DNA from: Paenibacillus bovis
Lineage (GTDB): Bacteria; Bacillota; Bacilli; Paenibacillales; Paenibacillaceae
NCBI RefSeq assembly: GCF_001421015.2
Contig: NZ_CP013023.1
Coordinates: 4,023,501-4,087,500 of the forward strand
DNA length: 64,000 nucleotides
Reading direction: 5' to 3'
This document shows positions 54,019 to 62,465 of the stretch, in pieces. The notes beneath the pieces were generated by a model that did no database searches, was not told where the DNA came from, and saw only the letters and a list, made by a program, of their open reading frames with translations. Position 1 is the first letter of the stretch. Each line of letters opens with the position of its first letter. The position numbers and the translations under genes are program-made.

Positions 54019-55434
54019 CTAATTGGATTTTACTTCGGCACCTTTTACATCTGTCGTTCCGCTTAGATTAATATGGCTACCATTACAATCCAGTGTCAGC
54101 GATCCCCCTGCTGACAGACTCATTGTTTTGCCAGCTGATAGGCTAAGATTACCACCAGCCGAGATACTTACCTGTTGATTGCTTACAATCTGAATACCAT
54201 TCTTGTTATCCAAATGGATATATACGGCTCCATCCTGTGCACTAACAGTAATCCCATCTGGTGCCAATTGTATTTCGCGTCCATATGGCGTACGCCATAT
54301 TTTCACATTCGGATTGGATAGCTTATTATTGGGTGCATTTCTTGCAGCTCTGCGTATCGCACCTCGTGCAAATCCATCTTCTTCTCTGCTGCCGGGAAAG
54401 TATAGACTCACAGGGTCGCCTTTTTCGGGCATCACATACCATCCTGTATGATCACCTGCACTATATAGTGTGGAATATGAGAACCAGTGGGCTTTGGATA
54501 TATCCTGTTTTTCATCACAATCCAGCTGTATTTTCACTTGATCATTCTGTACATCTATGACTGTACCATTCAGAGACGCACCTGCCAGATTCTCCTGATA
54601 GTAACTCTTTTGACGTAACCCTTTATAAGAACAAAGCACGTATAAATGACGAATTAAGCCATTATACATATCCATATAAGCTTCCGTGACATATAGACTT
54701 TTTCCTTGAAAATGAATGTGGCTGCCAAGATCCAATACTTCTTCTGTCTCCACTTCATACACGATAAAATCATTTTCTTCCATGGCTGCACTGTCATTTT
54801 CCTTAAAATAGCGGAAAGGCACCATACGTTTACGGACCGTATAACGCGTATGATCTAATGCTATAGGCTGATATGTATCCTGAATACCGAAGTAAAATTT
54901 AGGATCATCAAACTGTGCTACTGGCATTAGACTGGTATGATAGCGTGATGCCAGCCGACGAAGAAATTCCCAATCTGTCTCTTTGTATTGAACAGCTATA
55001 CGCTTTATAGCTGCTCCACCCGTCGCCCCATCAATCACATCCAGCCCATCGTAGTTCTTTCCTATTTGTTGAAGTAACTCTGGTAAAGTCATTTGTATAT
55101 CCTGAAAGGAACGAATTCGGCGCTGTACATCCATTCGATAAGTATGCGAAGCGGCTTCTACTTCCAGATAATATACACCTCGTATTACCTTCACCTCGAC
55201 AGAAAGTGCAATTCCACTAAAAAGCGGCTTGATCTGTCCGGTATCATCCAATTGCCCTACTTGAATAACCGTATCTGCTTCCGTACTATTAATATAGCTA
55301 TCTTTCATTTCTTCGGGAATTATACCTGTAAAATACAAATGTGTATGTTCATTAATTTTCTTGGTCAACGTAAATTCTTCCAAGTTCACTAATGGAAAAG
55401 GCTGTATTTGTAAATTATGATAATCCAGACTCAT
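54019..55434 (-). CDS. VgrG-like spike protein without toxin
   Basis: 471 aa. The layout equals residues 1-~500 of the toxin-bearing VgrG: YKETDWEFLRRLASRYHTSL, then DHTGWYVMPEKGDPVSLYFP, then a beta-helix with SAGGNLSLSAGKTMSLSAGG repeats, ending at TDVKGAEVKSN. No toxin extension. It may be the structural trimeric spike, or form mixed trimers with the toxin-bearing copy. The ATG has AAAGGAG 7 nt upstream and lies 20 bp inside the end of the DcrB-like gene. Confidence 0.87.
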   Translation of the reverse strand: MSLDYHNLQIQPFPLVNLEEFTLTKKINEHTHLYFTGIIPEEMKDSYINSTEADTVIQVGQLDDTGQIKPLFSGIALSVEVKVIRGVYYLEVEAASHTYRMDVQRRIRSFQDIQMTLPELLQQIGKNYDGLDVIDGATGGAAIKRIAVQYKETDWEFLRRLASRYHTSLMPVAQFDDPKFYFGIQDTYQPIALDHTRYTVRKRMVPFRYFKENDSAAMEENDFIVYEVETEEVLDLGSHIHFQGKSLYVTEAYMDMYNGLIRHLYVLCSYKGLRQKSYYQENLAGASLNGTVIDVQNDQVKIQLDCDEKQDISKAHWFSYSTLYSAGDHTGWYVMPEKGDPVSLYFPGSREEDGFARGAIRRAARNAPNNKLSNPNVKIWRTPYGREIQLAPDGITVSAQDGAVYIHLDNKNGIQIVSNQQVSISAGGNLSLSAGKTMSLSAGGSLTLDCNGSHINLSGTTDVKGAEVKSN

Positions 55435-56074
55435 AAATGTGCTCCTTTTCTGTCAGAGGACGCAGCGAACGAATAATAATTTCGGTCACTGGTTTCCACT
55501 GTTCCAACTTCTCAGCTTCACAATGGAATGTTCCGATGTGCATTTTCCCTTTATGATTGAATAACATCATTTCATTATAAATATGACCATCAATCGCTGA
55601 TGTTACAAAGCGCATGATGGTCATTGTCATATGCTCGGTTACCAGCGTCTCCATTCCTTTCCAGCTGCGGATAGGCTGTACATCGCGAATCATAACCGAC
55701 AACTGCTTAGCAATCTGCTCCAGTTCGCCATCTTCAGCCTCCATCTCTGATGGATCCAGAGTAAAATCGACTGTACCATCCAGATTACAGTAAATCACGG
55801 TTGGACGCTGCTCGGATGGATATTTCAAACGAGCCTCTTCTGGTGGCATGATAACAAAATGGTCTGGGAGAAAACATTCGATGCCCTGATCCAACAACTC
55901 TACTTTTGTAAAATGAATCGGCTGCTCGTTTACTATAATCGTTTGTTCTTGGATGAAATCTTCCATTTCTGCAGCCGATAATCTTTCTCCTGTTTGCTGA
56001 TCAATAGATAGAGAAGACTTCTCGGACTGGGTTCCATACATTTGAGAAATAACATACTCATCCATATACTTCAT
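55415..56074 (-). CDS. DcrB/DUF1795-like protein, candidate effector chaperone
   Basis: 219 aa from ATG 56074 (GAGGAG 10 nt upstream). The core ECFLPDHFVIMPPEEARLKY then PSEQRPTVIYCNLDGTVDFT resembles the DcrB/PsbP fold of EagR proteins. In Gram-negative type VI systems EagR chaperones hide hydrophobic pre-toxin helices of effectors. The toxin-bearing VgrG here has exactly such a hydrophobic hairpin. No signal peptide is present, which fits a cytosolic chaperone rather than a lipoprotein. Its end overlaps the spike gene. Confidence 0.62.
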   Translation of the reverse strand: MKYMDEYVISQMYGTQSEKSSLSIDQQTGERLSAAEMEDFIQEQTIIVNEQPIHFTKVELLDQGIECFLPDHFVIMPPEEARLKYPSEQRPTVIYCNLDGTVDFTLDPSEMEAEDGELEQIAKQLSVMIRDVQPIRSWKGMETLVTEHMTMTIMRFVTSAIDGHIYNEMMLFNHKGKMHIGTFHCEAEKLEQWKPVTEIIIRSLRPLTEKEHIYESGLS

Positions 56075-56197
56075 TAACAAACGTCTCCTCTTATTTTGCT
56101 TTTAATTACACTAAACTGCTGCATCCAATATGTTGTTTATAAAGATCTAAACCAAGGATAACTTGTAACATTATCTTGTTGGAATTTAACTGCTACG

Positions 56198-56974
56198 CTA
56201 ATCTACCAGCATCCGCTGCGGACCGGAGCGCTGCATACCAGACTTGCCGCGGCGGCCGCCGTTCTCGGCGAGTACGCGTTCCAGGGAATGGTGAATCTTG
56301 GTATTGTCCATCTCGCGGTAAGGGTGACCGAACCGGGCAGAGAGATAACTCAGCACTGCGGCACGCTGGATACGTTCCTCATTCAGGCACATCAGTCCGA
56401 ATGACAGATCCAGTGGATTCGGGTGGCTGGCTCCCTGGGCAAACAGTTCGCGGGCAAACCAGCGGAATACAAAAGGCGATACCGTCGCTTCTCCAATGCC
56501 GCTGTACTGAATATGAATCGTATGGAACGTATTATACTCTGTCACCAGATCGGCAAAGTCTACATATTCCGATCGCAGTACAGCTCCATGCTTCAGCTTG
56601 AATCGGCCCAGCTCGATTTCGCTGTTACTGTCGATCTCTTCTTCCAGTACAATCTCTCCGGTATACCGTTCAAAATCCCTGTCTGATCCATTCTCGTAAA
56701 AACGCACCTTCAGTATAGTCTCCACACCGGTTGCATCGTATTCAATATGCTGCTGCTGCTCCAGCACGTACAACCGTCCCTGATGCTTGATAATTCCTGG
56801 AGCAATCGTCAGCTCACGCTCGTTAACTGTCACTTGTGCACCTGTAATAATGCCATCGCTGTACTCGTGATAGCGCACGTCGACCAGACTGCGGGGATAA
56901 TCCCGCACACTGGCAAGCATCTCTGTTTTGAGTACGCGTCCTTTCTCGAACCGGGGATAACTATATTGGAACAT
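56198..56974 (-). CDS. Baseplate-like protein of unknown family
   Basis: 258 aa from ATG 56974 (GGGAGGAG 5 nt upstream). A beta-rich N-terminal half (FEKGRVLKTEMLASVRDYPR, YHEYSDGIITGAQVTVNERE, APGIIKHQGRLYVLE) looks like the shoulder domain of phage baseplate or receptor-binding proteins and TssK. A helical C-terminal half (FVFRWFARELFAQG to LSYLSARFGHP) follows. The similarity is by eye only. It heads the spike operon, so a link between spike and baseplate is plausible. Confidence 0.55.
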   Translation of the reverse strand: MFQYSYPRFEKGRVLKTEMLASVRDYPRSLVDVRYHEYSDGIITGAQVTVNERELTIAPGIIKHQGRLYVLEQQQHIEYDATGVETILKVRFYENGSDRDFERYTGEIVLEEEIDSNSEIELGRFKLKHGAVLRSEYVDFADLVTEYNTFHTIHIQYSGIGEATVSPFVFRWFARELFAQGASHPNPLDLSFGLMCLNEERIQRAAVLSYLSARFGHPYREMDNTKIHHSLERVLAENGGRRGKSGMQRSGPQRMLVD

Positions 56975-57689
56975 ACCGGCTCCTCCCTTCTTTCTGCTGC
57001 GATATGGTAAAATATTTTGCTTTGCAAAAATCACTTTTTATCTGAAATCGCGTTTATGATGCCAAACGCTTGGCACTTTGGGTTTTGAATTGCTTCGCTG
57101 CTTCAGAGTGACTCTGTTGCTTCTGCTCTCTGTGTTGGCTGTATTCTGATCTAGTGGTGTTCCAGTAGTATTACTTATTTGGGAAAAGGCTATTTCACTG
57201 CTCCTTTACTGATTTATTTTCTTTTTGGGTTGTTGGATTACTATAGTTCAGGAACAAGCAGAACCCGATCCCTGGTAATGAGCCGGCCTTTCCGGCTAAA
57301 GGATTATAGACAGGTCTATTGAAAGGAACTGTCGGTATTATGCGACCTGAAACGAATACTGTATATATCTGTTTCAATTACATGGAGAACACAAACGAGT
57401 TAACAGAATCACTCTGAAGAAGCGCAGCAAGCGGAGAAATTCCCCGCTCTGCAACTTCATGATATACCTGCTTTATAACCGATTTTCTGCAATAAAAAAG
57501 CAAATAAAACGATTATCAATCATCAATGCGTCTTGTTGAATCGGACTGTATGAACTGAATCTTTAGCTTTGAAAATTAACGTTGATATGAGGCTGTTGGT
57601 CAATCTATCGAATGTATACCTCAACCGGTATCTACATTTATTTCATATCCATTTCCAACTGTTACTCATGCAGTAACAGCAGGTATAAC
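56975..57689. other. 715-bp spacer with a long-range inverted repeat
   Basis: No supportable gene. A 29-bp imperfect inverted repeat (57090-57118 with 57402-57430, about three mismatches, 283 bp apart) contains CAGAGTGACTCTGTT and CGCAGCAAGC-like sequence. A small AGCCGG/CCGGCT hairpin lies at 57281-57297. A CTGTTACT/AGTAACAG hairpin (57659-57679) just past the Hsp70 gene lacks a U-tract. The inverted repeat ends could mark a small non-autonomous mobile element. Confidence 0.5.
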
Positions 57690-60386
57690 CTATTTGGTAC
57701 CGTCGAAGAAATCGAGCTCCGACAGATCATTTTCAAAGGCAAAGAACTGACGGTTCGCTACATATAGCTGCTCATTCTCGCGCAGTACCGGTACCACATT
57801 GAATCCCCAGCGCTGATCGCCAGCGAAGACGAAGAACTTGGTCTCGCCGTTGCTGATCGAATCCGTCTCGTCCTGGATGATATGATCGCCATACATCTCG
57901 GCAATCTCTTCATACACAACTTGGCGGAAGCTCGGTGCCCAGCCTTTGTAAATGTATCGATGGCGCAGACTGCCGTCATCAGCCCAGACGAAGAATTCGA
58001 TCTCGGATGTATGCTGCGGCCGGGAGACATTACCATACGTACGGTTACGCTCCAGACTGCGGATCAGCATTTTCTCCTGACGGGTATGCGTATAGGCGCT
58101 AACCGAATACGGGATTGCCGGGATCTCGTTAGTCAGTACCGGCTTGATCATGCCGATCTTTTTGGCATTCAGATAGCGAATCGCTCCGCGCAGGCAGGCC
58201 AGCTTGAGATCCGGCACCTGGCTGTTTTCTTTGGCCTTCTGACGGAACTCGATGCTGCGGCCGGGAACGAATTCCTTGAGCGCTTCACGGAACACGTCGA
58301 TCCGGCAGGACTGCCCGGTCAGTTTGATAATCGAATAATCCTGCAATCGTCCATCCTGATAGAACTCATCCAGGAACTTACGGACAATCTCGTAGATATC
58401 TGCCTTGATCAACTGATTAATCTCGCGAATATTAAATACCACATCCGGTGGACGGTACTCATTACGCAGTCGTCCATCCGGCTCACTGATCGACAGGAAC
58501 CAGCGGTCTACCTTGGTAATCTTGATATCACTGTCAAGAATGGTCTCGTTATCATCCTGGAAGCGGCTGCGCAGAATACCGGTTTTGCGGAAAAATTCCT
58601 GCTTCATCTGATCGGCCATCGCCCACAGGAAGTAGAAATTACCGCGCACCCGCTGATATTCATCCCGGCTGTGATGCTCATAATCCCGATACTTTGTCGG
58701 AATAATCTTCTCCGCTTCCAGATAGCGTGCATCCATGCCTTCATACACAGCCTTGATACCGTACTCATCCACATAGCGGAACAGCTCGGCACCGGGAATA
58801 TCGATCAGGGCGTCCATATCGATCCGGCGCTGCTGACCGCTGTACCATTCAGCAAAAACAATTTTCATCCACTGCATAATCCGGTAGGTGATATTGTTAC
58901 CGCCAAAATTGGTATCTCCATTTTCATAGCTGGTATGGATATCCAGCCCGTAGGAGATGCGTCCTTCGTGAATACTGAAGCGGCAGGAGCTGAGGTCAGT
59001 TGTTCCGCCGCCACAGTCAATAACAAGCGCCTGGTATTCTTCGCCGTCGATATAAGTGCCTTTATCAATCTGGTCGGCAATCGTGTTGTACAGTACAGCC
59101 ATGCCCTCATCCAGCGCATCATTCATTTCGATCCGGTAATCCGGCAGGATCTGGTTAAACATGTCGAGGAACTGGGTTTTCAGTTTGACTGGACTGGAAA
59201 TATGCAAATGCTCAAAACGGCATTTGAACTGCTGTTCAGCCGTCTCGACAACATAGGAGATATAACCTTTGAGAATCTCGCTGCGGGACAGATAGGCGGT
59301 ATTGCCTGCCGCATCCATCAGCTCTTCCACACGCTCATAGTCGTTCACCCAGCGCTTCATGCCGCGAAATACCGTAGCTCTGCTGTTATGACCATTGCGC
59401 TGAATATAGGCCAGCGCATCATAGCCATAGACGAGACGGACATTATCAGGATCCGCGCAATCCGCTGCAGCTGCCAGCGTAGGCAGCAGTTCCAGCCACT
59501 GCTCCTGCTTGTCGGTTACGTTCGGAAAGACCACATAGTTGACGGCATCCTGGGTACGATAGGCATTGCTTTCGCCAAGCAGACGATCCGTACTGCGCAC
59601 CGGGGAATCTTCCCGCTGGATCATCGATCCATAACCGCTGCCCAAATAAGCACCTGCTGTCGTGTTGGACGTGCCAAAATCGATAGCCAATACCGTATCG
59701 GTCGGCTCCGGCATACGAATCTCCAGTTCCGCTACCGGTACCCGGTAATAGTGCAGATTGGACGGTATAAGCGGACGATCGCTGTAATAGGCATGATACA
59801 GATAATCCGAGTCCTGACGACGGGTGAAATACAGACTGTAATTCTGGTTCGAGGTTATCCGGTGTTCCCAGTGACTCGGTGCGCTCAGCAAGTATTTGCC
59901 CGGCTGGTCTTCGATCATTTTGACATTCAGAATACCGCATAGCTCTCCATTGCCGTTCACGAGCAGTACATTCTCGCCGATCACCGTACCAGATTCGATT
60001 TTGTAGCCATCCAGTCGACCCAGGCGAATTCCCTGATACAGTACGATCCGGGCAGGTACTTTGATACTGCCATGATCAGGCTTCTGCGCATTCAGATACC
60101 GTCCCAGTACCGATTGAATCCGCTCAAATCCACCTTTGCGGAACTGCTCGATACGCAATGTGTTCTGCATACCACGGAACTTAAGAATGGTACGGATCAA
60201 TTCTTCGCGGTCCAGTGTACCGGCGATCCCTTCCACCAGACGCTCTTTATAACAAATATTGCGCAGCTCGAAGGTAGTCATCTCTTCCAGTTCTTCTCTG
60301 GTAAAGCGTGCCTGGCCTTTACTGCTCTGGGGTTCCAGCGGATGATTGTGCAGCCGGTAGGAGTATGTTTTATTCATTGCAGTCAT
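57690..60386 (-). CDS. Large Hsp70/actin-fold ATPase with SAP-like N-terminus
   Basis: 898 aa. Residues ~25-75 look like a SAP-type helix-loop-helix (FTREELEEMTTFELRNICYK to DREELIRTILKFRG). The actin/Hsp70 fold starts near 230 with the phosphate-1 loop LAIDFGTSNTTAGAYLGSG, and phosphate-2 is LVIDCGGGTTDLSSCRFSI. The adenosine region has KLTGQSCRIDVFREAL. The usual Hsp70 substrate-binding domain is not recognisable; the C-terminus ends in a beta-rich EFFVWADDGSLRHRYIY segment. It belongs with the two upstream genes and the PP2C gene as one operon. The role may be chaperoning or assembly of the secretion machine. Confidence 0.75.
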   Translation of the reverse strand: MTAMNKTYSYRLHNHPLEPQSSKGQARFTREELEEMTTFELRNICYKERLVEGIAGTLDREELIRTILKFRGMQNTLRIEQFRKGGFERIQSVLGRYLNAQKPDHGSIKVPARIVLYQGIRLGRLDGYKIESGTVIGENVLLVNGNGELCGILNVKMIEDQPGKYLLSAPSHWEHRITSNQNYSLYFTRRQDSDYLYHAYYSDRPLIPSNLHYYRVPVAELEIRMPEPTDTVLAIDFGTSNTTAGAYLGSGYGSMIQREDSPVRSTDRLLGESNAYRTQDAVNYVVFPNVTDKQEQWLELLPTLAAAADCADPDNVRLVYGYDALAYIQRNGHNSRATVFRGMKRWVNDYERVEELMDAAGNTAYLSRSEILKGYISYVVETAEQQFKCRFEHLHISSPVKLKTQFLDMFNQILPDYRIEMNDALDEGMAVLYNTIADQIDKGTYIDGEEYQALVIDCGGGTTDLSSCRFSIHEGRISYGLDIHTSYENGDTNFGGNNITYRIMQWMKIVFAEWYSGQQRRIDMDALIDIPGAELFRYVDEYGIKAVYEGMDARYLEAEKIIPTKYRDYEHHSRDEYQRVRGNFYFLWAMADQMKQEFFRKTGILRSRFQDDNETILDSDIKITKVDRWFLSISEPDGRLRNEYRPPDVVFNIREINQLIKADIYEIVRKFLDEFYQDGRLQDYSIIKLTGQSCRIDVFREALKEFVPGRSIEFRQKAKENSQVPDLKLACLRGAIRYLNAKKIGMIKPVLTNEIPAIPYSVSAYTHTRQEKMLIRSLERNRTYGNVSRPQHTSEIEFFVWADDGSLRHRYIYKGWAPSFRQVVYEEIAEMYGDHIIQDETDSISNGETKFFVFAGDQRWGFNVVPVLRENEQLYVANRQFFAFENDLSELDFFDGTK

Positions 60387-60399
60387 TCCTTTCCCTCAA

Positions 60400-61089
60400 T
60401 CAATACATGGCAATCCGGTCCATAATCATCGTCTCTCCTGTGCCGATCAGACCAAAATGATGCGTCCAATACAATCTCACTTCAAAGTGCACAGGCAGGA
60501 ACAGGGTTAGCAGCAGCTCGACTTTGGCCACATTCGGCGGTGTATCCTGCTTGCCGATATAGATCATCAGTTCTTCCTTTTCTTCACGGTTCACATACAT
60601 TAGGGAACGCGGAAACCAGTCACGAAGCATACGACGCAGCAGGGCAAGCGGCTCTCCGGTCTCGTACAGACGTAGTAGCTGCTCTCCCAGCTGCTCCCGT
60701 TCTTCCCGGCTGAGCAGCGCAAGCTGATGTACAGCGGTCTCTCCAAATACACCTTCTTCGATATCACGCAAAATAAAACGAATATGATACTCTCTACGGG
60801 TCATCCCCTGATACATATCCATCTGCGCCAGGAAATGGACGATAATATCGAACAAGGCATGTCGGAACTCCTCATCCTCTTCCAGATCCGGGTGGAACCA
60901 GCTGCCAAACAGCTGCTCAAAACGATAGTACGGATTCAGTTCCACATACGTATCCACTGTAGTCGCATTCAAATCATACAGACTCAGCTCCATATACGGT
61001 GAGTAATTGCGAGCCGGCCGGAAATGAATCTGCTGCGGCTGGATGCCATTATCCTGTGCTTTGATCATCAAATCCCAGATATAGTTCAC
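60400..61089 (-). CDS. Unrecognised protein of the PP2C-Hsp70 operon
   Basis: 229 aa, starting at GTG 61089, whose GTGA overlaps the stop of the preceding gene. It is a soluble mixed alpha/beta protein: FRPARNYSPYMELSLYDLNA, ELNPYYRFEQLFGSWFHPDL, GMTRREYHIRFILRDIEEGV and the end VHFEVRLYWTHHFGLIGTGE. I do not know the family. Translational coupling on one side and a 13-bp gap to the Hsp70-like gene on the other show that it works with them. Confidence 0.72.
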   Translation of the reverse strand: MNYIWDLMIKAQDNGIQPQQIHFRPARNYSPYMELSLYDLNATTVDTYVELNPYYRFEQLFGSWFHPDLEEDEEFRHALFDIIVHFLAQMDMYQGMTRREYHIRFILRDIEEGVFGETAVHQLALLSREEREQLGEQLLRLYETGEPLALLRRMLRDWFPRSLMYVNREEKEELMIYIGKQDTPPNVAKVELLLTLFLPVHFEVRLYWTHHFGLIGTGETMIMDRIAMY

Positions 61090-62411
61090 AGCCAGACTCC
61101 TTTACAGCGATATTCCGGCAGCTGGCGCTGCAGTTCAGCCGTAAGATAAGCCAGCTGGTCACCATGCAGAAAAGCAGGCAGGCGATGTTCCGGCAAACGG
61201 CGGAAACAAAGCTCCAACACCGGACGATGTGCATCCAGACGAATATTATCCCCCAGAAACGGATTCAGTTCGATAGGCTCTTCGCCTGCTTGATCAGCAT
61301 ATACACCGGTGGCATTCTGACGAACCTGTACATTCTGCAGTTCAACGCCAGCCGAAGCCTGCTGCGCCCGAACCATTCGGGTGAGTTCTCCCATGGTACG
61401 TACCGGCAGCATCTGGCCGGCAGCGTGATGATGTACAAACTGATCTAGATGACCATTACTCAGCAATGGATACGAGGAGGAGGACCAGCGCTGCTCAACC
61501 GGACGGTTGATTTTGATAATATCCCAGAATCCCGAACGGTCTCCCGGAGAAACGATGACCATCTCTCCCGGACTACGCTTGATATACCGGATATCCGAAG
61601 CGGCTCCATCAGCCAGATACCCATGCTCCGAGCCGTATTTGTGCAGCGAGATAATATGCTCATAATGAATCCGGTCCAGCGCCGGAATCGGAAATCCGCT
61701 GTTCTTGATCTTTAATCGCTGCACGTTCCATACCGGAATCCAGCCGGGGCGCTGATACGGTTCATACTCTTCCATATCTACAGTGATCGAGACAATAGAT
61801 TCTTCCGGTTGCGGCTTTTGTTCCCAGCTATGTAACATGACATCTACAAATTTATAAATATAAGGATGATGTACAGTACGCCAAGCCAGTCCATTTACCT
61901 GGAAATTATGATAGAGCCGCTCAATTTCCTCCTGATAATCGGTACTTGGTCTGAGCTGAACGCCTACATGATACACGCCTGCATCTGTCGTCACCCGCGC
62001 GCGAAAAATGCGCTCACTCCGGGTAAGTAATCGTATTTGCGCACTGTCCATTTCCAGAAAAAGACGAACCAGTCGATTCTGCAAAGGCTGTTCCGTTCCT
62101 GGCTGGATCATCAGCAATTCCGGCAGACTCAGCACCTGTGGCTGTACATCTTCCGGCAATACCGGATGCAGGAATTCATGCGACGCATCCCAGTCCTCCT
62201 GGCGATAGACCGTAGTATGAATATCATACAGACTGCTGAGCGTTTTACTTTCTTCGAGTACACGCTGTTCCAGCTTGTCCAGCATCTGATCCTGATAATC
62301 AACCATATTAACGAGGAATTCATTGACCAGCTGACGCATCAGCTTGCGATCTTCCAGCTGGCTCAGCTTATGAATCCGGTCCTGCATGAGGGACTCCAGC
62401 ATTTCTTTCAT
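61086..62411 (-). CDS. Unrecognised protein of the PP2C-Hsp70 operon
   Basis: 441 aa. An N-terminal helical region (~1-80) with coiled-coil character (MKEMLESLMQDRIHKLSQLE, YQDQMLDKLEQRVLEESKTL) leads to mixed alpha/beta sequence with TVDMEEYEPYQRPGWIPVW and SPGDRSGFWDIIKINRPVEQ. No signal peptide or membrane segment. Unknown family. GGAGAGGG precedes the ATG. Its stop overlaps the next start by 4 bp. Confidence 0.72.
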   Translation of the reverse strand: MKEMLESLMQDRIHKLSQLEDRKLMRQLVNEFLVNMVDYQDQMLDKLEQRVLEESKTLSSLYDIHTTVYRQEDWDASHEFLHPVLPEDVQPQVLSLPELLMIQPGTEQPLQNRLVRLFLEMDSAQIRLLTRSERIFRARVTTDAGVYHVGVQLRPSTDYQEEIERLYHNFQVNGLAWRTVHHPYIYKFVDVMLHSWEQKPQPEESIVSITVDMEEYEPYQRPGWIPVWNVQRLKIKNSGFPIPALDRIHYEHIISLHKYGSEHGYLADGAASDIRYIKRSPGEMVIVSPGDRSGFWDIIKINRPVEQRWSSSSYPLLSNGHLDQFVHHHAAGQMLPVRTMGELTRMVRAQQASAGVELQNVQVRQNATGVYADQAGEEPIELNPFLGDNIRLDAHRPVLELCFRRLPEHRLPAFLHGDQLAYLTAELQRQLPEYRCKGVWL

Positions 62412-62465
62412 GGATCACCCTCTCCTTTCCCTGCTGTCTGTTCTAACTCTATAGAAAGACCAATA

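Noticed and set aside
55415..56074. DcrB-type exported lipoprotein
   Set aside because: No signal peptide or lipobox is present at the chosen or alternative starts.
48646..57034. Ordinary prophage tail module
   Set aside because: No capsid, terminase, integrase, lysis or tape-measure genes are seen, and the VgrGs carry toxin/immunity modules; the right flank beyond 64000 is still needed to exclude it fully.
57882..59942. 686-codon plus-strand open frame
   Set aside because: Antisense to the Hsp70-like gene. The protein has no recognisable motif, while the minus-strand product has clear ATPase loops.
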